From positions 22,198-86,197 of the forward strand of contig NW_022985740.1 of NCBI RefSeq assembly GCF_902459465.1: DNA of 64,000 nt, in the 5' to 3' direction. The notes under the pieces are model-generated. The model did not search any database and was not told where the DNA came from. It was given only the letters and a program-made list of their open reading frames with translations. Both the position numbers and the translations under genes were made by a program. How positions within the stretch are numbered: position 1 is the first letter of the stretch; every line of letters begins with the position of its first letter. Source of the stretch: Asterias rubens (Eukaryota > Echinodermata > Asteroidea > Forcipulatida > Asteriidae). Shown one piece after another: positions 34,434 through 44,879 of this stretch.

Positions 34434-36570
34434 GTGGTAAATGTGGATTGAAGTAGTTTTTAGCTTTAAATATAGATATAGAGCTTGTAAGCGCTTAGCA
34501 CACAAATCAAATTGTGTTTCCATCCAAAAGCCTCAAAAGTATGCATGGCACCTGGGTCTTTTTTTCCATTCAGTCACATGCAAGTTAAAATTTCAGCCAG
34601 CTAATTGTTTGATTGTTTTGGGGGTTTTACTAAGAAGCATTTGTGTGTTTGATTGTTTTTCAGTTGATTGCTCAACTGTTTTGGGTGTTTTCGAAGCATT
34701 TTATTGTTTTATACAAAATGTTTAAAGGCAAAGTATACTTTTGAAAAGTAAACTTTGCTATTAAATATTTTGTAACAATAACATCAAAGTCTTATATAGT
34801 GCACGTATCTACCAAACAAGGTACTCAAGGCGCTGAGTATATACAAACTTTCAGAAAGATAGGTTATTGCAGTGATGAATAGCAATATCAAATCATTCCT
34901 GTACATTAGTTGAAAGAACTTGATTCATTACTGTTAGCTTAAGTTACAAACACTGCTTGTATGTAAGTAAATACATGTATTAACGCTTTATTTGGAATAA
35001 ACAAAGAATTTTGTAAGAATGTGTAAAAAAGAATGCATCATGTACAATAAAAATAAAAGCTGATCAAAGAATTAATACATTGCAGCTGTTACAATTTTGT
35101 GACAATTGTGCCATTCCATCTTGTTCACCAAAAGTGTATATGCATATATATTAAAACAATATTCATAAATACCAAGGATCCATTCTGTATGGTCGAGAGG
35201 AGATCACATGGGCATGTTTAAATGTGTGAAATAAACATTGTGAGAAGTGTTTCAACATAATGCGTGGCATGCAAGAATTTACAGGTGCTTATACTATGCT
35301 TCATGCCATCAATACAAACTGGTACTCTGTACTTGGTAAGCATCGAGTATCACATTTAATTTGACCAATTTCAAAGTGGTGCCCAAGGATGCGACAGAAA
35401 ATGAAATTGTACAGTTTTTTTTTTTTTTGGGGGGGAGGGGGGGATTTTCTATCATTACCACACTTTTTAATAAAAAGAACAATTATGAATGGAAATAAAA
35501 AGTGGTGCCACAGTACTTACTAGCCGTTTAAGAACCTGCAGGCTCATGGCTAGGGATAAAGGAACTTGCCTTCAACTTGGTCCGTTATGAAATGGCTATG
35601 ACCCTGTTGTTTTAAATGGTTTGAACCCCACTCTTTTATTACCATATTAAACAAAAATAAGATCAAATGGGAACTGTTTTGCAACCCTAGGTGGCAGCAG
35701 ACTTACCAGGTGAATCCATTGTTCTAGACAAATATATAAGCATGCTCAGAACTACATAAACAATGGAAGTTTACCCAGTAAATCCGCTGCCCTCTACCAT
35801 CTCAAATTAACATTCAGCCTATCACAGAATTCTTTTTCAATTATACTAAAATTCAAAACGGCTATTGAGGATGGCTTCAAAACTGTTAAAATCATTTATT
35901 AATTGCTGTGAACTACTTGTAAATGTATGTGCAGTACCCGGTAGGCCTTCTCCTAGTACTTTTCATACATTACACAGAACAGTGACCTTGAAAGTGCTAA
36001 CTTTACTGCTGGAAAAAAACTTTGACAACAAAGTGAAAAATATGTTTGGTAACGGACAGTTACCCTTCTGTGGCCTACTTCGGAACCATAAGCCTTTTGA
36101 GGTATGGCGGAAGTGATTTGGTTTGTGTGTAGCGCGCGCGTCACCCGCGGCGACTGATGCCACGCTCACCATGTTGGTGGGCAATAGGTTTACGTTCTAT
36201 TTCTATGGTCAATAGACCAATCTAGGCACGCACCGGGCGCGCAAGTGTTGAGCACCAGTTCAACTTTTGTTGTTGTTGCTGGATTAAAAACATTGACAAC
36301 AAAGTGAAAAATGTGTTTACTTCGAAACCATAGCTTGGCTTCAGCTACCACGTACGATCACTCAGTTATTTTGAAAACATGCCATTTTAGTATGGGACTT
36401 CAAATAGGCAGGCAGAGCACTGCAGCCAGAGCCAAAGCCATATGTTTATATTATATTAAAAGCCATTGACTCCCAAAATGGTGCATCAAGATTATTGTGA
36501 TGATGACATCAGTTGAATGGGGTCAATGCGTATGCCACCCTTGGCTAGAGGTAAAAAAGAAGGCTGCTCC
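34434..36570. repeat. 3' flank of gene E, duplicate of the flank of gene B
   Basis: No gene is seen. It carries the single minisatellite-like unit (34606-34717), then an imperfect palindrome at 34718-34768, then the block shared with 14200-15770. The match ends near 36570, where an unrelated interspersed repeat begins. Confidence 0.6.
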
Positions 36571-37310
36571 TGAAGTGTTTGAGTTACATTTGCTGGAAGT
36601 GTTCATGCCAGCTTCTAACTTCTTGTGTTTAACTTGATTATTCATATCTTGTGTTGTATTTCCTGTAAGTGAATTTGCTTCAATTTTGATTTGTGAATCA
36701 AATTACTTTATTTTGTGGTTTTAAATACTGGAATAAAAGGGTAGCAACAAGTTCTTAATCGGCCTTTTAAAACCAACTGGGTCGTGGCCATGCGATAAAG
36801 GCCCAAGCCGTGGGCCTTTATCACACGGCCACAACCCTGCAAGGTTTTAAACGGCCGGTTAAGAATGAGTCACTACTCTTTTATTCCCATTCATGAATCC
36901 ATGTGCGAGTCCTGGTACTGACAGCCCTAACTTTGCAAGCTTTGCTTCTAAATTGTCACGGTGTATGTAAGAATGACTGTTTAATGTATTTTGGTTTTTT
37001 TTCCTAATGAAGAGTTATTTACTAAGTGATCTTTGAACTACGGTGTAGTGTGTTTAGCTCAGTTTTTAGTCTATTTTTTTAATAGTTGGGACTGGTTTTT
37101 ATTTTATTTTTTAGTTCAGATCAGTTTTGGGTATGCTTTAAGTTTGTTTTATAAGAATCATCTATTTGAATAAAAGTCTTTGAACAGCAGGAAATCAGAA
37201 CAGACAATAATTTTGTGTGCATCTGTAGTGTCGTTTAAGTTTACCCTCTGTTGAACTCTGTGTGAAACCACACCAAATATCCAGAGGCTGGATTATACAG
37301 CATTATTATT
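36571..37310. repeat. Long interspersed repeat, copy 1 (LTR-like?)
   Basis: Shares several ordered blocks with about 44880-47010: ACATTTGCTG near the start, GTGACCTTTGAACTAC-like text in the middle, and GTTTACCC with GTGTGAAACCACAC at the end. It could be a solo LTR of an unknown family. No coding sequence is seen. A fold-back element is nested at 36731-36896. Confidence 0.45.
36731..36896. mobile_element. Fold-back miniature element
   Basis: Nearly the whole 166 bp pairs with itself: GAATAAAAGGGTAG with CTACTCTTTTATTC, TTCTTAATCGGCC with GGCCGGTTAAGAA, and CGTGGCCATGCGATAAAGGC with its near complement. The loop is only a few bases (AAGCCG). Half-related sequences occur near 14690-14820 and 37620-37735. 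Confidence 0.8.
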
Positions 37311-38040
37311 ATTATTTCATTTAACCACAGCATGCAAAGGAAGATCAAAATTTCTTTTGTGCCTTTACCTCCTAGAGTCAGGCAATGTTAAAATGCGGGA
37401 TACTTACATGATGAGATCATGTTTTAAACAAACGCCTTGCGTGCAGGAGCTAACTTACATGTATGCACAAAGCAGTCAATACATAGGCTGGTTGTCAAAT
37501 TAAAAATCTGTTAGTATGCGCGCGCATGCACAGCCGTAGTTGTAGCATGCAGTTAGACCCTTCGCAAAACAGAGCCAGAGGAAGCGACAGAAAATGAAAT
37601 TTACAGGAAAGTTTTGAAGATTTTTTCATCATTATTACGCCTTTTAACATAAAGGGTTTTATGAATGGGAAATAAAGAGTAGTAATTCTGTATAACCGGA
37701 CATTTAAAACTTTGCAGGGTCATCGCTACAAGAGAGGAACTCACCTTTTGTCTGTTTAAAACTGCTGGTATAAGAATGAGTTCAAATGGAAACCTTTTCG
37801 CAACACTAGGTGGCAGCAGACTTATCAGGTAAATCCATTATTCTAGACAGAGTGTGCACATGCTCAGAGCTACAGAAACAACGGAATACTACCTGGTATG
37901 TCTCCTGCCAGGTACCGTCCCAAAGTTACATTGAGCCTAGCAGAGAAACTATTTTAAATTATATTTCAAATTGTCTAAATCACTGCCTCAATAAATTCAA
38001 ATGTATTTTCCTGAAGTGGATTTCTTAAAAAAGAAAGAAA
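37311..38040. repeat. Intergenic sequence with interspersed repeats
   Basis: Contains a relative of the 14680-15010 block (37555-37930, with CTAGGTGGCAGCAGACTTA). No gene is seen. Confidence 0.4.
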
Positions 38041-38059
38041 GAACAAATTATTTGAGCGT

Positions 38060-38135
38060 TCAGGTTTTTCGAGGACATTGCTGGCTTTGTAAGGTTTATG
38101 TTGAACAGACCATTCATCATCCTGATTGCGGAGAT
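38060..38135 (+). pseudogene. Decayed first coding exon of the family
   Basis: The frame reads RGHCWLCKVYVEQTIHHPDC, matching RGHCWRCEVQLEQTIHCPDC, so two finger-1 cysteine pairs are still visible except that the first cysteine of the second pair is histidine. No ATG remains in place and similarity ends after this motif. It shows that another copy once stood between E and F. Confidence 0.75.
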
Positions 38136-38232
38136 GTGCAATTCAGTGTCTTAACTGCAACATGTCTTTCATTAATTTGCGTACAGTTTAAAACCAAAGG
38201 TCATTACCAGATAAAATTGATCCTTTGCATAT

Positions 38233-38795
38233 GGGCAATTCCATGGTCAGTCGCATTACACTTTTCTGTGTCATTTTTTGATCTTGGTGCTAATAGTTCT
38301 ATGTGAGATACTATTTCCACTAAGTTTAAAGACTGATTTGTACTTGACACCCATGGCTTTGAATTGATGATATTAGAAATGTTGTGGGCTTTGTGCTCTG
38401 GGTGTTATAACATTGTAAAAAGCGGTCAGTCGCATTACACAAAAAGAACATGGTAAAAAATACACTAGTTACAATTCAAAAGTTTCCTCTAACTAAACTC
38501 TTATACATGAGTATCCAACAGGATACTTATAAATGGTCAGGAACTTGAACTTTTAGGAATACATGGGAAAACCATGGTCAGTCGCATTACCGTCAGTCGC
38601 ATTACAGTTTTCCAGACAATGTAGCCACGCCTACAGCCCAAGCTGAGTTCTTATTTGGCAAAATTGGGTTCATTCCTTGTCAACAACTAAAAAATAAACT
38701 GGTTTCATATGTTACCTATAACTTCTAAGTGGAAAGAAAGTTGTGACAAAAATTTTATTTTTTGGTGTCATGTCCATGTTTGCTTGGAATTGCCC
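38233..38795. mobile_element. TIR element with repeated GTCAGTCGCATTAC box
   Basis: Inverted ends GGGCAATTCC and GGAATTGCCC, flanked by ATAT on both sides (38229-38232 and 38796-38799). The empty site TTTGCATATGAATCC survives near 16473 upstream of gene C. Four copies of GTCAGTCGCATTAC lie at 38246, 38425, 38577 and 38592, all in one orientation. The family is not recognised and there is no coding capacity. Confidence 0.8.
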
Positions 38796-39136
38796 ATATG
38801 AATCCTTTATGCAACTTGATCAAACACTTCAAAGTGTATTTCACATCTGGGAACTTCCCTTCACATTGCAAATACATTTATGCATTGTTAATAATTAGAT
38901 CTCTGACACTTAGATCCGCTATCCTCACAAAACAAATAGAGAGTTCTTCACACTTGACAAAACATTTTTGTGTGTGCAAGGCAGTGGCAACAGGTAAGAT
39001 CAAGGTCTAATTTTTGCAGCAATGTATTTAATGTAGACGGAGACAGAACATATCACAGTGATAACCGGACAGAGCTGATGTAGGATCCCTTTGTGGATTT
39101 ACTCCAAAGAACTACCGTTAGTGGTTATTTTAAAGG
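38796..39136 (+). promoter_or_regulatory. Upstream region and putative 5' noncoding exon of gene F
   Basis: Homologous to the C upstream region. It ends AAAGG/GTGAGT. No protein gene is seen. Confidence 0.4.
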
Positions 39137-39739
39137 GTGAGTTTCACTGTAATCTAAAATTGATTATGGCTAACAACTTGTCTCTAGTCCCACGAAGTGA
39201 CCTATCTTTAAAAAAAAAAATTATAAAAACTGTTAACATAATCCTTCATGTTAACATTTTTAGCAAGCTGGTTTATACTAACTGAGAATGCGATGCGAAT
39301 TTGACGTGAATTTGACCTCACAACTCTATTTTCGCAGCGATATTGGCAAGAGAATTGAGCGCACCGCAACTGCTGCGAATTATTCGTTGCGAATATGTGA
39401 CGTCAACATTCATATTGCATTCGCAGGAAGTATGAACCAGGCTTTATACGCAATAATTTTGTGTTCCTACGAAGTAATCTATCATAACACGTCCTTTCAC
39501 TTATGACTTACTAGTGCTACAGTACAGTTCGAAACTCGCATGTTTGACTTTCGTGTTTTCATGAAGTGACATATCTGTCAGATATATTGAAGTGTAGTGT
39601 TTCCATTAAGTGCAAGTGACTATGTGAGTGCATTGGAGTCTCTCTATTTACAAAGTCTAGGGGGGAAAAAAATATATAAAAAAATCAACATTATTTGAGT
39701 GATTAATTATGTTCATTTTGTTTCTCTCTTGTATGTTAG
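39137..39739 (+). other. Predicted 5' UTR intron of gene F
   Basis: GTGAGT donor and TATGTTAG acceptor before AACAAAC-ATG. A TIR element (39268-39440) absent from gene C is inserted in it. Confidence 0.6.
39268..39440. mobile_element. Small TIR element, CTGGTTTATACT ends
   Basis: Ends CTGGTTTATACT and AGTATGAACCAG. The interior is rich in GCGAAT/ATTCGC and has TGACGTCA near 39400. In gene C the flanks run together without it. Confidence 0.75.
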
Positions 39740-39993
39740 AAACAAACATGGATGTTCAGCGAGGACATTGCTGGCGCTGCGAAGTTCAACTGGAACAGAC
39801 CGTTCACTGTCCTGATTGCAAGATGGCAACGTATTGTAGCTCAATATGTGAACACAGAGACAGAGAAAGACATAGGAGTAGAGAGTGCCCGTTATTTGCA
39901 ATAAATGCAATAAGGAGGGTATCATGAAAGAGGTATGTCTGCTCAAACCTCTATCCGCACTTCTTATTTTAAAAAGAAAATTAATAACATTGC

Positions 39994-40155
39994 TTAAAGC
40001 CATTGGACCCTTTCGGTAAACAGTATTGTCCAAGGCCCACACTTCGTGTATCACAACTTATATATAAAATAACAAACCTGTGAAAATTTAGGCTCAATTG
40101 GTCATCAGAGTCGGGAGAAAATTAACGGGAAAACCCACCCTTGTTTCCGCACGGA
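39994..40155. mobile_element. Truncated MITE family 3 in intron 1 of gene F
   Basis: The left end TTAAAGCCATTGGACCC and about 160 bp are present. The other half is missing after CCTTGTTTCCGCACGG. Confidence 0.75.
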
Positions 40156-40519
40156 TATGACTCCTGGCCAATTAAAACTGTGGTTTATCTCTGCATTTCT
40201 CATGAACAAGCTCCTTTTCAACACCCATGTTAGGCCATGAATACTATTCTTTACATCTATTCTTGATAATCTTATAGTCTTATCTGAAGGCAAAACAAAA
40301 TACACTCTTCGAGTAAATGTAAATATAGCTTTAAAAACAATGAAATTATCACATAAAAGCTTATAAAATGTAACATTTTACTGTTCAATTTTTTTTAATC
40401 TAAAAAGTCATGGTTTCCAAGAGGATGCACCAGGGTGAGGGGGGGCAAGTTCATTAACTGGGCGTACACATTGAGTAAGCTAGGGAAGGGTGGTCAACAC
40501 CTGACCATCCCGCTGTCCA

Positions 40520-40535
40520 TTATTATTATTATTAA

Positions 40536-40579
<44 letters not shown>

Positions 40580-40620
40580 GCAACGACAACGACAACGACA
40601 ACGACAACAACAACAACAAC
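40520..40620. repeat. Compound microsatellite: ATT, then CGACAA, then CAA
   Basis: About five ATT units, about twelve CGACAA-type hexamers with one GGCAAC variant, and several CAA units, 60 bp before the exon 2 acceptor of gene F. The frames reading DND or poly-V are artefacts. Confidence 0.95.
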
Positions 40621-42411
40621 ATGCGTTTTATTTACACAAAGTGTTAACCCATATACAAGCAATCATTCGTTTATTCTTTCCAGTGTGGAGGCTGCAACAA
40701 CGCATGGTACTGTAACAAGGATTGCCAGAGAAGTGATTGGGCAAATCATAAGTCGTCATGCGACAAAACAAAGGCAGCTATAGTGACAGTTGCAGCTCAA
40801 TTAAGGGAGTTATATTGTACAATGCAAACGGACACACTTGGTGGTTCCCCTTATTATTTTGGAAACACTATTGCCGAAGACTTCCTTCAACTTGACAATA
40901 ATGAATGGTCTGATGGGTCCATGAAGAAAACTGACTTGAACAGGGATTATCATATTTTGTCAGCTGGTTGCGGAGACTTACGCAACACTGTCTTGACAGC
41001 AGCTTCCCTTCCTGCCAGGTACCAGGGAAGTCTTTACATCACTCTCAATGACTTTGACCCTTTTGTCATGGCAAGGAATGTCTTGTTTCTCTTTATGTTG
41101 GTTCGGTTTGCAGACACTGAGGGAATTGAGAGCAGTCTGACTACCATCTGGTACTCAGTTCACATTACAAAGAAAGAGTATGACCTGATCAAGACCAGCT
41201 TGGATGAGCTCATTCAGATGACCCCTCAAAGTCTCACAGAGGTCACTCAAGGGTTGGTCAAAGTTCAAGGTAAAGATCTTGCAGACATGAGTCAAGTTTG
41301 GGACAAATGGAGATCACTAGAATGCCAACGAAAGAAACAATCCTCAATTAATCTCAGAAAACAAAGACAAACTGCGTTTGAGAAATTTAAACAGCAGCAT
41401 GGGGAGGGCGTTAAGCATTGCTATACAAATCTTTCACAGTCACCTGCTAGTAAAAAGCAAACTGAAAAATGGTTTGACCATGGGTTATTCCTCCCCAAAG
41501 AGACAAAACATATAGCAGTGACATTTGATAACCCAACCCTAACAGGACGTAAAGCTGTAGCAGCTCCTGGTTACGATGTTGTACCTGTACCGTGGGCTGG
41601 CCCCAAAAAGCCAAAGGATTATGCCTTTGAGTACTGCATCAGACCAGATTCACATCCTTTCATAGTGTGGGATTGCTTGAGAGTGAGGGAGTCCGAGACC
41701 AGACCCTACCCAACCCCCTATGGTGATGTATCACAACTACATCACAAAACTCCTCAAGAAGGTAAAAAGCTTCATCCAGAATGGAAGACTTTTTATTCAA
41801 GTGTCACTAGCCAATTGTATGGACTTTCCTTCAGTACATAATTCTCTAAAGATGCCAAACTATGATCGCATCTTCACATCCAATATTGCTGACTATGTTG
41901 GTTTTGCCAAGCTCCTGCAAGACTTCAAACCACTTCTTAATTCTAGTAATCACTACTCAGTACTTGTTACTGAGACAATAAACTGGACACAAATTCTACC
42001 TCAGGCTCGCGGTCAACCTGGGCAGAAAGTATATGCATCTTGCATTGTATCATACTGTCTGGACACAGGCAGGGATTTGGGCGACCATAGTTTTGACATT
42101 GGACTTGACAACTGGTTAGAGTACTTTGATAATGCCCCTCACTTTGTTGGCTATCTGCGTGCACAAATCATGGCAGGGGGTCTTGGGATACCACCATTGA
42201 CTTATTTGCCATCAATTGGTGAAGTGATGAAGTACAATGGTCTAGAAATGTGTGACTTTCGTAAGAAGCTGAATCGTCTTGTCCCATTTCAGTATCGAGT
42301 GAATGCTCGTGATTTGACCCTGATCAGTGCAACTAACAGAGCAGTGGAGTGGTCTCTGCCACACACTGATGGCTAAGTTCAATGAAGTTTGAGATTTAAG
42401 ATCAATATAGC

Positions 42412-43325
42412 TTAAAGTCACCTGGAAGTGGTATTTTGTCAAAATATAGCTTTTGTCACTAAAATATGTGTTTTGATGAGTGGAATATGAATAAACAATT
42501 AACTAAGGTACTTAAAAATTAGTTTCCATTTTATTTACAAATTTAAAAGTAGGCCCGACCCGAGAGGGCGCTGTTCGTGACGTCAATCGAGGCGCGATAT
42601 TTGAAGAGAAATGTGTAGTCTGGCCCCGTACACTACGTCTGGATACCTGATTGTATGATGCTTACGTACAGAACTACGATCACGGAGCAGACTGCACGCA
42701 CTGTATGGCTGCTGTGCGGACGGTCCACTCGGATTACCAAGCACGGTGAATCGCATGCAGTGCCAACACAAGATAGTGACGCTTGGCGCAAGCTAAAAAC
42801 ATGCCCTCAAAGTTGAAACAATACCGGATTGTTTTCAAGTTTTCAGGCAAATGCTCCTTTAGGTTTGTCACGTCTTTCAGGTACCTTCTTCGACTTCCCA
42901 CTAGCTGCAAAAATTGTTGGGATGGCGTCATGTTTTAGAAAAGATCTTTTCTCTTCATGTCAAAATGGGTGGCACGACAGCTTTGCAAACTGACCCCATC
43001 TTTAGTTGTTTTGCTGCATCCAGCAGCAATACACCTGGTCGACATTGCCGGAGGAAAAATGCAAGAAAAAAACCTTTTTTGAAACGTACAAACTCACGAC
43101 TAGGACTTGCATGTACTTGCACCTACGTGTGTTCGATGTTCGATCAAGGCAAAGTCTGCCTGGATTGACGTCACAAAAGGGGTAGGCGGAGTCACCCCCA
43201 AACAACTTTAATTTTTTTTTAACATATAAATCGTTAAAAACAATTACTCAAAAAATTATTTTATTGTTCATAAACAATATACTCTAATTTTTGAAGAAAA
43301 AAATTATATTTTCAGGTGACTTTAA
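42412..43325. mobile_element. TTAA-flanked TIR element of about 906 bp after gene F
   Basis: Ends AGTCACCTGGAAGTGG and TTTTCAGGTGACT lie between duplicated TTAA. The uninterrupted form, ATAGCTTAATCTGAT, is kept after gene G near 52313. The interior is CG-richer and holds GTGACGTCAAT near 42577 and the inverted ATTGACGTCAC near 43165. It has no long frame, so it is non-autonomous. Confidence 0.85.
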
Positions 43326-43634
43326 TCTAATCAGGTCCATGTACAATGTAGATCTTACTTCTCACTGTAAAAAGTTATACTGTGCAAAACTGTCAAGGAA
43401 TATTTAATTAGGATTGAAGTGGTAAATGTGGATTGAAGTAGTTTTTAGCTTTAATTATAAATACACGTATGGAGCTTGCAAATTCCTCACAAAATGTTCC
43501 CACAAAAGAGCTAGCAAAACTGCTGACCAAAAGTTAATATGTTCACATGTTTCAACAAGGGTAAGATAAATATATATACAGAGTGACCAGCTGAAGACAA
43601 ACTAATTATAATGATTTCTACACAAACCCACTGC
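43326..43634. repeat. 3' flank of gene F
   Basis: Continues the flank interrupted by the TTAA element and resembles the sequence after B and E (gcaaggaatatttaat-type block). No gene is seen. Confidence 0.5.
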
Positions 43635-43996
43635 TTAAAGGCAGTGAACACAATTGGTAATCGTCAAAGACTAGCCTTCACAGTTGGTGTATCTCAACAT
43701 ATGCTTAAAATAACAAACCTGTGAAAGTTTGAGCTCAATCGGTCATCGAACTTGCGAGATAATAATGAAAGAAAAAAACACCCTTGTCACACGAAGTTGT
43801 GTGCGTTTAGATGGTTGATTTCGAGACCTCAAATTCTAAATCTGAGGTCTCGAAATCAAATTCGTGAAAACTATGGCACTTCAGAGGGAGCCATTTCTCA
43901 CAATGTTTTATACCATCAACCTCTCCCCATTACTCGTCACCAAGTAAGGTTTAATGCTAATAATTAGTAATTACCAATAGTGTCCACTGCCTTTAA
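43635..43996. mobile_element. MITE family 1 copy
   Basis: TTAA-flanked with the usual ends and central hairpin. It lacks about 25 bp next to the hairpin. Confidence 0.85.
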
Positions 43997-44879
43997 GGGA
44001 GTTTTCCCATATGTTCCTACAAGGGAGACATAGATGTATGGAAATACAGAGTGAAAAGTTAATTATAACACTTTCTATGTAAGATCATTGTGTTAAGGTA
44101 GTTTTCGAGAATAAAAACTACATGTACTTCCTTATTGCCACATATTCTCTTGTTCAAGTGGAAGGGATTAGTGTCCCTCTAGGACTGCTAGTCTCCAGCC
44201 GTGGCCTTTTCAGTGATTTTATGGGTCAAGTTGAAATAAGTTGAGATATATTGAGTTATACAAGGAGAAATTCCTTTGTCAGCAAAGAAATATTGAGGTA
44301 CATCACCACAGGATCGGTGACCAATGTCAAAGAAAGTGATGAACAGACCAATAGTAATCATCAAATTCAAATTTAGTTGTATAAATATTCAGTGAACTTT
44401 TGAACTAACCAATCTCGTCTGGCATCAGTGACCAGCCAAAGTTAAGGCTTTAAAAGTCATGCACAGTATAGGCATCAGGAGTCATTCCAAATTGATGAGC
44501 ACAGTGGTAAACCTGTGAGATGGAAGATCGGGTTCACCATAGCCATAGCTTTGGGTGAGTTTTTGATCTTTGATGTTATAAGTTGTAGTTTTAACAGTCA
44601 GTTATTTTGGAATTGATATTACCGTATTGGTTGTAGTATTTCTTGTGTTTATGTGAGTTTACTATAATACAAAATGTATAACTCTTCCTCAAGAACTTTT
44701 GTTCCATCCAAATATCTAGAATATTGTGACTGTGATTATGTTAACCTTTTTTTACAATCAGGGAAAACAATGTTAGGTTTCATTGATGTGGAACTGATTG
44801 TATTCATTGTCTCATGCTTCATTTATATTGAGAGTTACTCCATTTTATTATTATCTTAAATATCGGTCTGAGTTTGGTC
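43997..44879. other. Intergenic, nothing recognised
   Basis: AT-rich with no family homology by eye and no credible coding frame. The 61-codon frame at 44674 is unsupported. Confidence 0.4.

Larger units (their letters stand above)
39748..42376 (+). pseudogene. Gene F: frameshifted double-MYND, DUF4470-like copy
   Basis: Remnant exons are 39748-39932 and 40684-42376. Exon 1 lacks 13 nt relative to paralogs after CPLF, so the frame ends at TGA 39925-39927 and the first cysteine pair of finger 2 is lost. Exon 2 is open from its acceptor but has an extra C in a run of five at about 41714-41718, splitting it into an N-terminal frame (to 41841) and a C-terminal frame (to 42376). The SAGCGD core is intact. 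Sequence before about 41745 resembles A/D and after it B/E, so the copy is a chimera. The exon 1 deletion is unlikely to be a sequencing error. Confidence 0.85.

Noticed and set aside
40480-40662. Poly-valine or DND-repeat frames
   Set aside because: Translation of the CGACAA microsatellite.
41714-41718. C-run frameshift in F as a sequencing error that would revive the gene
   Set aside because: Possible for this site alone, but the 13-nt deletion in exon 1 independently breaks the gene.
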